A stretch of 64,000 nt of DNA, taken from NCBI RefSeq assembly GCF_900199435.1, contig NZ_OAML01000002.1:851291-915290 (forward strand). The letters are read 5' to 3'. The stretch comes from Pygmaiobacter massiliensis (GTDB lineage Bacteria; Bacillota; Clostridia; Oscillospirales; Ruminococcaceae). The notes below the pieces were generated by a model. It made no database searches and had not been told where the DNA came from. It saw only the letters and a program-made list of their open reading frames with translations. The position numbers and the translations under genes are program-made. Positions 17,126-25,364 of the stretch are shown piece by piece. Every line of letters begins with the position of its first letter. Position 1 is the stretch's first letter.

Positions 17126-18424
17126 TTTATCGTTTAAAGATTTTGTGGCAGGATTATCAATTAATTCGCCACTCTCGGTAAATCGAGACCCATGGCAAGT
17201 GCAATCCCATGTATGCTCATAGGGGTTCCATTTCAATGCACACCCTAAATGTGGGCAACGCTTGCCAACCGGGGTAAGCAGCCCGACCGTGGCTTCAAAA
17301 GCGTTTACCGCAAGCTGTGGGCGGAGCAGGGTTCTTGAAGGCGAAAACGCACTTGCATACGGCGTTTCAATTCCCTTGACCATATTTGATAGTATGGTTG
17401 CCGCCACCATAGAGGAGCTCATGCCCCACTTATTGAATCCCGTAGCAACATATAGGTTTGGCGTGCCGCCAGAGTACTGGCCAATATAGGGCATGCCATC
17501 TAAAGTCATGCAGTCTTGGGTTGCCCAATGATATTTTTCTGTCGCATGCGGGTAATATTTCTTTGCAAAATCTCGCAGCTCCTGCCAGTTGCCACCCTTT
17601 TTGCCTGTACGGTGGTCTCCCCCGCCAATCAACAGCAAATTATTGTAGTTGCGAAAAGACATTCCGGTCTGTGCTTCGTCCACATACATCCCATGCACAT
17701 CCGGCGCATTTTCCAACGCAATTACATAAGAACGGTGCTGATACATTTTCAAAAAATAAAATCCATGCTGATTAATAAAGGGAAAATGTGTTGCAATAAT
17801 GATTTTATTCGCTTTAATTTTCCCGTAATCCGTAAACGCAACCGTTTCTTCCACTTTGCGTACCATTGTATGCTCGTAAATGTTTAGACCCTGCACAATT
17901 GAGGAAAGAAATTTCAGCGGATTAAACTGCGCTTGGTGAGGAAAATTCACCGCTCCCATCGTTTCAAACGGCAACACAGTCGGCTCGCAAAGCGCCGCAT
18001 CAAAGCCCAGTGCTTTTAACAGCTGAACTTCTTTTTCCAAGGCCTGTCTATCGTTTAAAGAATAAACAAAAGCATCTTTTTCTTCAAAATCACAATCTAT
18101 ATTTTTGCAGAGGGTACGGTAGCTTTCAATTGCCGCCTGGTTGGCAGCCAAATATTGTTTCGCCGTCTCTTCGTCAAATTCCGAATTTAATTTGTCGTAA
18201 ATTAAACCATGTTGGGAAGTGATTTTGGCGGTGGTGTTTTTTGTGACACCTCTGCCAACCCTGTCTGCTTCCACCAGCATATAATTCGCACCCTGTTGCT
18301 GCAACATATAGGCGCATAGTACGCCTGCCATTCCGCCACCAACAATCAGCACATCGGTTGTGGCGTCTTTTTTTAATTGAGGGAATACAACGGGGTGATC
18401 TGTTGCCTGCCACAATGACTCCAT
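17123..18424 (-). CDS. FAD-dependent oxidoreductase with C-terminal Rieske [2Fe-2S] domain
   Basis: Predicted 433-residue enzyme. A DAO-type FAD domain starts with the dinucleotide fold VLIVGGGMAGVLCAYML near residue 25 and includes GRGVTKNTTAKIT near 60. The C-terminal ~60 residues hold a Rieske centre: CPHLGC and CTCHGS supply two Cys and two His. The Rieske part is short, and the protein stops soon after. Such YhfW-like proteins are found in Firmicutes but their substrates are unknown. ATG at 18424 has GGCGGAG upstream. Divergent from a second flavoprotein gene. Confidence 0.87.
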   Translation of the reverse strand: MESLWQATDHPVVFPQLKKDATTDVLIVGGGMAGVLCAYMLQQQGANYMLVEADRVGRGVTKNTTAKITSQHGLIYDKLNSEFDEETAKQYLAANQAAIESYRTLCKNIDCDFEEKDAFVYSLNDRQALEKEVQLLKALGFDAALCEPTVLPFETMGAVNFPHQAQFNPLKFLSSIVQGLNIYEHTMVRKVEETVAFTDYGKIKANKIIIATHFPFINQHGFYFLKMYQHRSYVIALENAPDVHGMYVDEAQTGMSFRNYNNLLLIGGGDHRTGKKGGNWQELRDFAKKYYPHATEKYHWATQDCMTLDGMPYIGQYSGGTPNLYVATGFNKWGMSSSMVAATILSNMVKGIETPYASAFSPSRTLLRPQLAVNAFEATVGLLTPVGKRCPHLGCALKWNPYEHTWDCTCHGSRFTESGELIDNPATKSLNDK

Positions 18425-18635
18425 TTTATCTCCGCCTTTTTGTTTGAATTACGTATATTATTCCTGCAAATAAAAGCGCCATACCCAATACTTAGTCTGT
18501 GCAAAAACAAAACCGTCTTAAAAAGCAGCAATTTAGGTTTTCACCCTAGAATTTGCATCCAAAACAGCACGTCCACGAATACCTCTGTTTTACCAATCAT
18601 AAAATGGGTGGATACCACTTGTTCAGGAGGTTTTT

Positions 18636-20480
18636 ATGGAATATGACGTAATTGTAATCGGCGCAGGGCTTTCCGGACTTACGGCTGCAAGTTTATTAGC
18701 AAAACAAGGGTTGAATGTGTTGGTAGCAGAACACGCAGACCGCCCCGGTGGCTCTTGCGGCATCTTCAAACGAGAAAATGCAATTTTTGACCAAGGGGCT
18801 GCCATGTTATACGGCTTTGGTGAACACGGCTTTAATGCCCACCGTTTTTTGTTCAATTGTTTAGAAGAGCCCTTTGCAGTAGTTAAGCACGAACTTTTAT
18901 ATGTGGTACACTACAGTGGCAAGCAAATCCACTTTTGGCCAGATATTGACCGTTTTATCGATGAGCTTTCTGCTGCTTTCCCTGCTGAAAAAGCTAACAT
19001 TCGTCGCTTTTATAAAGAGATGCAACGACTGTATACACATGTTTTAAGCGAAACGCCCAGTTACACCACGGCCGACGAAACCAACCCGCGTGAAGCACTG
19101 CGCAGCGTGCTGCGTCACCCACTTTCTTATCTGCGTTTTCTCTCCTATTTGAACGTCAGCGCCGAAACTTTACTCAAACGTTATTTCACCGATCCTGACC
19201 TGCTGCATTTTTTTGATAAGCTTACCTCTACCTATTGCTATGCCACTGTGGCAGAAGCCCCTGCCATCATGGCGTCGGTAATGTTTATCGATAACCATGA
19301 AGGGGGCAGCTATTACCCTGCCGGCTCCACTTTGTTTTTGCCAGGTACTCTGGAAAAAGTGATTGAAGAAAATGGCGGCATCATGCAATATAACAGCACC
19401 GTAACAAAGCTACTGTTCAAAGGCGGCAAACCCGATGGCATTTTGCTGGAAAACGGGCAAGAAATTTACGGCAAACAAATTATTTATACCGGCACTGTTT
19501 GGAATTTATATAACCACCTTTTACCTGCCGAGCAAGTGACGCCGAAAGAAAAGGCATGGGTTACTGCACAGGCTGCAACCTATCCCAGTGTCGTGCTGTA
19601 TGCTTTGGTAGACAGTGCGGTAATCCCTCCTGATACCTGCCCAATTGAAATGCTTACGGCAACACCTGATGCTATTGATGAATCAGAGGTTACTGTGTAT
19701 CTTTTGAGCCTGGATGACCATACATTGTGCCCTCCGGGCACCCATACTGTGGTAGCTATCGGCCCCAGCTTTCGTAATTGGAGCACCGAAAATCCCACAC
19801 AGTACGAAACCCAAAAACAAGAAGAAACAGCGCGACTGATAACTCTGCTGGGTCAACGTTTCCCAAGCTTTGAGCATCATATACGCCACTGCGAACTGGC
19901 TACCCCGCACACGATTGAGCGTTATACGCTAAAAAACGATGGGGCCGTAGCCGGGCCAAAACAAATGCTGGGGCAACATTTGCTGTTGCGCCAATCCATT
20001 CGCACTCGATGGGATTCTTTGTTTTGCTGTGGCGAATCCACAACGATGGGAACCGGGACGCCCACAGTTACCACTTCCGGTATCGCGGCTGCCAATGCGG
20101 TACTCAAAAAGCACGACCTGCCCCCTTACGTTTGGGACCCTGCACGCAAAAATCAGATTCGCGTTTTAACGCCTCCGGTCGAGAAAGAATGGCTGTCACA
20201 ATTCTACCCGCCGGAGCAAGCCCGGATAATGGCAGCCGCTCAAAAGTGCAGGTTTTGTAATGCTCCCTCTTGCTGCCAAAGCAACCAATTAGACCTATCC
20301 GGTATACTACGCCGCGCGGCCTGCGGCAATTTTACAGGCGCAAGGCGTGTCATCTACCAAGCGACGCAGCCTGTTACAGAAGCTTTTTTAAGGCAGTGCG
20401 AAGCAAACTGTGTTCAGGCACCGGCCGAAGTAGTACCTATTACAGAGATTTTTCAATATCTTACGACACTAGCTCAATAA
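18636..20480 (+). CDS. Phytoene desaturase-like FAD protein with C-terminal Cys-rich (GltD-type) domain
   Basis: Predicted 614-residue flavoprotein. Residues 1-500 follow the CrtI/amine oxidase fold: VIVIGAGLSGLTAASLLAKQ at the N-terminus, RPGGSCG near 40, and the FAD-closing segment GTPTVTTSGIAAANAVL near 475. The last ~80 residues carry CRFCNAPSCC and later C-x3-C, with helix spacing like the N-terminal iron-sulfur domain of glutamate synthase small subunit (Fer4_20). That domain normally precedes the flavin domain, so the order here is unusual. Start has AGGAGG. Carotenoid chemistry is unlikely given no neighbours of that pathway; the substrate is unknown. Confidence 0.8.
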   Translation: MEYDVIVIGAGLSGLTAASLLAKQGLNVLVAEHADRPGGSCGIFKRENAIFDQGAAMLYGFGEHGFNAHRFLFNCLEEPFAVVKHELLYVVHYSGKQIHFWPDIDRFIDELSAAFPAEKANIRRFYKEMQRLYTHVLSETPSYTTADETNPREALRSVLRHPLSYLRFLSYLNVSAETLLKRYFTDPDLLHFFDKLTSTYCYATVAEAPAIMASVMFIDNHEGGSYYPAGSTLFLPGTLEKVIEENGGIMQYNSTVTKLLFKGGKPDGILLENGQEIYGKQIIYTGTVWNLYNHLLPAEQVTPKEKAWVTAQAATYPSVVLYALVDSAVIPPDTCPIEMLTATPDAIDESEVTVYLLSLDDHTLCPPGTHTVVAIGPSFRNWSTENPTQYETQKQEETARLITLLGQRFPSFEHHIRHCELATPHTIERYTLKNDGAVAGPKQMLGQHLLLRQSIRTRWDSLFCCGESTTMGTGTPTVTTSGIAAANAVLKKHDLPPYVWDPARKNQIRVLTPPVEKEWLSQFYPPEQARIMAAAQKCRFCNAPSCCQSNQLDLSGILRRAACGNFTGARRVIYQATQPVTEAFLRQCEANCVQAPAEVVPITEIFQYLTTLAQ

Positions 20481-20482
20481 AC

Positions 20483-20520
20483 AGAAAAGCGAGCCTCTCA
20501 CTTTCGAGGCTCGCTTTTCT
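20483..20520. terminator. Bidirectional terminator
   Basis: Perfect 15-bp stem AGAAAAGCGAGCCTC/GAGGCTCGCTTTTCT with an 8-nt loop between convergent flavoprotein and ABC permease genes. Confidence 0.9.
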
Positions 20521-21376
20521 ATTCTCTTTTTTGCAGGGAGAACTTAACGATAGCCAAAGCCAAACAGCTGCCCGCCGCAGCAAGTAAAATCAACACACTT
20601 GATTGCGCAGAAAGCCATGCGCCATCCCACAGATATTGAATCCCCATATATTCTTGAAACGCCGCCGCTTGCGGGGCATTTGCCGCGCCAAAGCTTCCGC
20701 TTAGCAACGGCTCTATTAATATCTGCCGCAATAGTACCACCCCATGGGAGATTGGGCAGCACTTCACCAAGGTTTGGACGCTGTCTGGAATTGTGCCCAT
20801 CGGCAGATAGATTCCCGTCAAAAAGCCTATCATGGCACCTAAAATTGTGCAGCAGGCCGCCAAAGCATTGCTGCTTTTTAAAAAAGATACCAACAGCAAC
20901 ACCTGCGCTGCGTTAGAAATCGTAACCAGCAGTAAAACACCATAAATTTCTGTCATCTGGCCAGCGCCCAGCCGCACTCCGTATTGGTATGATATATATC
21001 CTTCTGCAGCAAGCAGCGTAAGAAACGAGAGAACCAGCCCAATCACCACCGCAGCAATTAAGTAACCGCCCAGCAAGGTTGCGTTGCGGATTGGCGCCAC
21101 CTCGAAATCCCGGTTTATCTTTTTCACCTTGTCATCCACCATTACGCCGTAGGCGCCCATGGTAGTGGTAAAAGAGGTAATTCCAAGAATTCCTGCAATC
21201 ATCCATACATCCATCAAAAGCTCTGCATTGTTTAGCTGGATAAAACTGCTTACCAATTGATCTCGAATAAACAAAGCGTACAAAGCAACTATGATAAGCT
21301 CTGCCAACAGAGAAAGCAGCACAGCTGCCCGGTCTTTAAAAAAGAGCGCAAGGTTTCTTTGGCCTAAGTTAAACAG
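20519..21376 (-). CDS. ABC-2 type transporter permease, probable CTG start
   Basis: Predicted 285-residue permease with about six membrane helices (ABC-2 type). The shortest standard start is GTG at 21322, but the frame upstream encodes a typical permease N-terminus, GQRNLALFFKDRAAVLLSLL, which would be lost. Between the in-frame stop and 21322 there is no ATG, GTG or TTG. CTG at 21376-21374 has AGGGGGAG about 6 nt upstream and overlaps the ATPase stop, matching a coupled start. Works with the ATPase encoded just upstream, probably exporting a lipid, drug or peptide. Confidence 0.8.
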   Translation of the reverse strand: MFNLGQRNLALFFKDRAAVLLSLLAELIIVALYALFIRDQLVSSFIQLNNAELLMDVWMIAGILGITSFTTTMGAYGVMVDDKVKKINRDFEVAPIRNATLLGGYLIAAVVIGLVLSFLTLLAAEGYISYQYGVRLGAGQMTEIYGVLLLVTISNAAQVLLLVSFLKSSNALAACCTILGAMIGFLTGIYLPMGTIPDSVQTLVKCCPISHGVVLLRQILIEPLLSGSFGAANAPQAAAFQEYMGIQYLWDGAWLSAQSSVLILLAAAGSCLALAIVKFSLQKRE

Positions 21377-22286
21377 GCTGCTCTCCCCCTTTTATAATAG
21401 AAAGATAAGCATCGTCCATGCTTCCTCTTTGCACTTCAAACCCCGCAAATCTTCCCTGGCAAAGATCTAAAATCGGCAAGGCTCCGCGTGTATTAGTCAG
21501 AGGTACTTCCAGCCCTTCGGGCACACGGCGGTAGCGCACCCCTGTTTTGGCCAGGGTGCGGCAAAGTGGCTCACACTGGTCAGACAAAAGTATCAGATGG
21601 TCTTGCGCATAATGCGCTTTAAAAAATGCAGGTGAGCCCATAGCGGCAATTTTGCCGTCTTTGAGCACAACGATTTCATCCGCGATGACGGCCTCTTCCA
21701 TATAGTGAGTGGTCAGCAGAATCGTCATGCCGGTTTGCTTTCTGATATTTGCAATGGTTTGCCAAACCACATATCGCATCTCAGGGTCAAGCCCGGTGGT
21801 TGGCTCATCCAAAATCAATAGTTTAGGCAGATGCAGCAAAGCTCTTGCAATATCACAGCGCCGCTGCTGCCCACCCGAAAGCTGTCCGTACCGCCTATTG
21901 AGCAAATTTTCGATTCCTGTCATGGACGCGGTTTGGTAAATACGTTCTTCCAGCTCGTGGCCGCGCAGCCCATAAAGGCGCCCGCGCGTAAACAGGTTTT
22001 GCTCCACTGTGAGTAAATCATCCAGTACGCCATGCTGAAATACGACCCCGATTTGTTTTCTTATCTTTTGATTTTGCGGCCCCAGTGTCAGTCCGTCTAT
22101 TTTAACCGTTCCGCTGTCTGGGGCAAGGCTTGTGCAGAGGATACTGATGGTAGTCGATTTGCCAGCGCCGTTAGGCCCCAGCAGAGCCAGCATTTGCCCC
22201 TGCGCCACGTTTAAACTCACATCCCGCACAGCAGGTTGTCCCGCATAGGATTTCCGCAAATTCATAATCTGCACGATTTGATTCAT
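21369..22286 (-). CDS. ABC transporter ATP-binding protein (drug/lipid exporter type)
   Basis: Predicted 305-residue ATPase. Walker A GPNGAGKST (37-45), Q-loop in VFQHGVLDDLL, ABC signature LSGGQQRR, Walker B LLILDEPTTGLDPE and the switch His in LTTHYMEEA are all intact. The DrrA-like C-terminal extension of ~80 residues is present. GGAG lies 13 nt before the ATG. It overlaps the permease gene, forming a two-gene exporter. The substrate cannot be read from sequence. Confidence 0.93.
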   Translation of the reverse strand: MNQIVQIMNLRKSYAGQPAVRDVSLNVAQGQMLALLGPNGAGKSTTISILCTSLAPDSGTVKIDGLTLGPQNQKIRKQIGVVFQHGVLDDLLTVEQNLFTRGRLYGLRGHELEERIYQTASMTGIENLLNRRYGQLSGGQQRRCDIARALLHLPKLLILDEPTTGLDPEMRYVVWQTIANIRKQTGMTILLTTHYMEEAVIADEIVVLKDGKIAAMGSPAFFKAHYAQDHLILLSDQCEPLCRTLAKTGVRYRRVPEGLEVPLTNTRGALPILDLCQGRFAGFEVQRGSMDDAYLSIIKGGEQPV

Positions 22287-22524
22287 GGTCAGGTGATTGC
22301 TCCTCTCTGCAAAAACGAAATATCGACCCCTGTGATTGGCAAGAGTATAGAAAGTGCAAATAGCAAGGCCTGCGCATACAAATGGAATGTGCGCGGATTG
22401 TTAAAATCAACTTTACTCTTGATGCCGTTTTCGTTTCTTTTCCCCGTGTGCGCTTCTCTACTCTGGTTTAATTCGAATCGTCTTTTATTTTATATGTGAT
22501 ACTTTTACTATCCATGCACCGCTC

Positions 22525-22557
22525 AACAATTTCTGCTTATTTTAAGCAGAAATTGTT
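22525..22557. repeat. Perfect 15-bp inverted repeat
   Basis: Arm AACAATTTCTGCTTA (22525-22539), TTT loop, exact complement (22543-22557). No T-run follows directly, so this may be a DNA site or a weak terminator. Confidence 0.6.
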
Positions 22558-22584
22558 TGCTATACTAGGATTTCTACACTGCCG

Positions 22585-22626
22585 CAAAAAAGCGGTGGCC
22601 TATACCATCACAGGTACGGGCCACCG
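22585..22626 (-). terminator. Terminator of the HD-domain gene
   Basis: On the minus strand, stem CGGTGGCC/GGCCACCG with inner TACC/GGTA pairing, then CTTTTTT. Confidence 0.8.
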
Positions 22627-22682
22627 ATCTTTGCTATTTTTTGTTTGCTATGCCATCGTCCAGCTTTATTCTTATATAATAA

Positions 22683-23186
22683 TTATGCTTCCTGTAATTT
22701 AATTCTTCTTAGAGCTTTGCAGCTTTTCAGGTGCCAGTAAAGGCCGCTTACCTCTGCGATGGAGCAAATTTTGTCTGCCACTGTAACGATGATTTCATCT
22801 TTGCGACGAGGGAATTTCGTAATTGTTACGGGCCACATATGCTTGCGGATAATATCTTTTTCACGCTGGGACAGATTAAAATCTGCTGCGTTATCGACCG
22901 CCATCTGGGGATGGATTGTTAAGCGTTTAAAGACGCCTACTTGCGTATTTTTCCAGTCGCACAGGTATAAATCATGTAGCATACCCGCTTTGATAACGAC
23001 GGGTACATTTCCGTGGAATCGCTTTGCCAGCACAAAGCTGACATAAGAGACAAACATGCTATGGTCCAGGCAACTAATCTTTTTGGTATGATGGGTGAAC
23101 TGATCCATCTGCTGGATTGTTGGATTGCGTATATAAGGAACAACGCTGTTGAGGAAAGTATCTATTTTTTTCGTCTTCACGTTCAT
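22683..23186 (-). CDS. HD-domain phosphohydrolase
   Basis: Predicted 167-residue metal-dependent phosphohydrolase of the HD superfamily. His and Asp ligands can be seen in LDHSMFVSY (near 41), GMLHDLYLCDW (HD pair, near 69), HPQMAV (near 92) and KHMWP (near 113). Small proteins of this type hydrolyse nucleotides or cyclic nucleotides; the substrate is unknown. ATG at 23186 has AGGAGG 5 nt upstream; a longer start at 23228 is rejected. Own terminator. Confidence 0.85.
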   Translation of the reverse strand: MNVKTKKIDTFLNSVVPYIRNPTIQQMDQFTHHTKKISCLDHSMFVSYVSFVLAKRFHGNVPVVIKAGMLHDLYLCDWKNTQVGVFKRLTIHPQMAVDNAADFNLSQREKDIIRKHMWPVTITKFPRRKDEIIVTVADKICSIAEVSGLYWHLKSCKALRRIKLQEA

Positions 23187-23396
23187 GAAATCCTCCTGAA
23201 AAGCAGTGGTTAAAATAAGCTCTGCCACTAACCATAGTCTGCTTTAAACTATAAATCAAAATATTTTAGCAACTTAAAGCGGGCAAACAGTCAAAGAAGT
23301 GCCTGGCTTTGGTGCAAGTAATAAAACGAGAGATTTGCAAATTAGGCTTCAATCCATTCTTATCCAGCTCAGGCGAAATAAGCGCACCAAAATTAT

Positions 23397-25202
23397 CTAA
23401 AGGTTCCCGGGGCTTGCGTTAAAAAATGTCTTTATCAAATAGCTGGACACCATATCATTATCACGGTTTAATATATAATATCTCGCTTGCGTCGGGTGAT
23501 CTGTCACGACCCCATCTACATGGCAGCGCAGCGTTTTTTCAACCGTTTCTGCTGAATTTGCTGTCCAACCGTATACTTTTTTGTTTTGCTGCTGCATCCG
23601 CAATACCATCTCTTTCGTCATTGCGGTGGTCTCGATGCTGTACGAGTCTACGTAATCAATATTATATTGATCAGACAAAAGCATCGGGGTAATATACACC
23701 GTTTTTATTTTGGGATTTATTTGCTTTGTTTCTTTTAAAACCTCTAAGCTTAAAGAGGCAATGCTACATTCATCCATCATATCATATTCTTCAACTTGCT
23801 CGAGCACCTGTTTTACTAAGTTCTGCTCGTGTCCGGATAGCTTAATTTCAATCATTAAATGAATGTGTCCTTTTGCAGTACGTAAAGCCTCTGCCAGTGT
23901 TGGAACTGGCTCATTTGTAAAATCTTTTGAAAACAGACTTCCGGCATCATAATTTTTGACCTCTGCGCCATCTACTTCCCACACGTCTTTGTCCTGCCCG
24001 GTGGTACGCTTAAAGTTGCTGTCGTGTAACAAAACTATACTGCCATCTTTTAGCTGCTGTACGTCGATTTCAGCCGTTTCTACTCGCATCGTTATTGCAG
24101 CGTTCAGTGCTGCGATAGTATTTTCGGGGCCTACTGCAGCCCCGCCTCGGTGAGCAATAATCGAAATGTTGGTATCATTGGGGTAGATGGCGCTTTTACC
24201 AAACTCGCTTTCACTAAACAGCAGTACAACAATAATAACACATACCACGGTTGATAAACCTTTGACTGTATCTAACGTCCTATATTTTTCTTGCAGGCTA
24301 CTGTTTGGCCTAACCTCTCTCTTATAGTTGTGGAAAAGGATGATAATCACCGAAAACAGCCACGTGGCTGCAAAAGAGCTAACCACAATACCTGCCGCCG
24401 GCGCCGCTTTGCTAAAATAAAATTTAAACTGTGATGCAGCCTCTGACGGAGTTGTGGAAAGTTTAGTATAGGCTACCAGGCTCAGCGATGCTAGGCACAG
24501 TGTGCCCGCTGTCAGAAGTGCTACTACCACAAAAGTCCCCAGAACCTGAAGCAGAATTTTGAATTTGCTTGTTTTCAAAAGCTGTATCGATTCTCTCAAA
24601 GCTTCCTTTGTTCGTTTTTCTTCTAATATGGCAAACATCAAGACGAAAAGAATCAACAAATAAGCTACGTTCAACACAAAAACCGCTGCGAAATAAACGA
24701 CAGTTAAAGTGCGATTTTGATAGATAAATTCTTCAATAAATTCGGGAACGTGCAACCATTTCATCAAATAGGGTGAAAACGGAAATATTGCCAAAATAGT
24801 TGTCAAAATAAAGCAAAGAAGAAATAACAAATTTGGTACCGAAAAAAACTGCTTGCAACAATAAAACGTGTGTCGCAACAAATGGGTAACCGAAACTTTT
24901 TCTTTTCTCCACCCAAATTCACAATAAAGGTATAATGCTACAATTTCAAAAAAAACAAAAAAAGCTGCTAAAATAAGCACCAGCAACAAAAAGAGCATCG
25001 CGAGCGGATTTTTAAAAAGCAAAGAAAAATTTTCGGTGCCCAAATAAGAAACATCTAATAATTTTAAAATCACAGAAAGCGCATCTTTGATAACTGTGTA
25101 AAGAATAGAGTAGCTAATTATTTTATAAAGGACCTCAAAGAGGAGTAGCGTGGTCCAATTTTTCAGCACAATAGCGAGAGAAGTCCTGGTAAGTTGCTTC
25201 AT
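23397..25202 (-). CDS. Membrane-anchored glycerophosphodiester phosphodiesterase
   Basis: Predicted 601-residue protein. The N-terminal half (1-325) has about seven to eight membrane helices, as in the GDPD-associated membrane domain. The C-terminal half is a GDPD TIM barrel with IIAHRGGAAVGPENT near 346, the acidic pair EIDVQQLKDG, the LLHD motif and MIEIKLSG near 445. It cleaves glycerophosphodiesters to glycerol-3-phosphate and an alcohol, recycling phospholipid or teichoic acid. ATG at 25202 has GGAGG 5 nt upstream. Monocistronic. Confidence 0.92.
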   Translation of the reverse strand: MKQLTRTSLAIVLKNWTTLLLFEVLYKIISYSILYTVIKDALSVILKLLDVSYLGTENFSLLFKNPLAMLFLLLVLILAAFFVFFEIVALYLYCEFGWRKEKVSVTHLLRHTFYCCKQFFSVPNLLFLLCFILTTILAIFPFSPYLMKWLHVPEFIEEFIYQNRTLTVVYFAAVFVLNVAYLLILFVLMFAILEEKRTKEALRESIQLLKTSKFKILLQVLGTFVVVALLTAGTLCLASLSLVAYTKLSTTPSEAASQFKFYFSKAAPAAGIVVSSFAATWLFSVIIILFHNYKREVRPNSSLQEKYRTLDTVKGLSTVVCVIIVVLLFSESEFGKSAIYPNDTNISIIAHRGGAAVGPENTIAALNAAITMRVETAEIDVQQLKDGSIVLLHDSNFKRTTGQDKDVWEVDGAEVKNYDAGSLFSKDFTNEPVPTLAEALRTAKGHIHLMIEIKLSGHEQNLVKQVLEQVEEYDMMDECSIASLSLEVLKETKQINPKIKTVYITPMLLSDQYNIDYVDSYSIETTAMTKEMVLRMQQQNKKVYGWTANSAETVEKTLRCHVDGVVTDHPTQARYYILNRDNDMVSSYLIKTFFNASPGNL

Positions 25203-25316
25203 GTTTGCCTCCGGCAGATGGATTCATTCATTTGTTTGTTAGCCTTTCCTGAAAAACTCTTCTTAACCATAGGGCATTATAAAGATTGGCCCTTAAAAGC
25301 AACTTTGTTCTAGGTG

Positions 25317-25352
25317 AAAAAAATTGCCACATGAAATCATGTGGCAATTTTT
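25317..25352. terminator. Bidirectional terminator
   Basis: Stem AAATTGCCACATG/CATGTGGCAATTT with a small loop and A/T tracts on both flanks; ends the 1106-residue gene on the minus strand. Confidence 0.85.
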
Positions 25353-25364
25353 GTATAAAAGCAG

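Larger units (their letters stand above)
22287..22682. other. Intergenic region with hairpins only
   Basis: Near 400 bp holding the ABC operon upstream DNA, the palindrome at 22525-22557 and the HD-gene terminator at 22585-22626. Short frames here have no ribosome sites. Confidence 0.4.
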
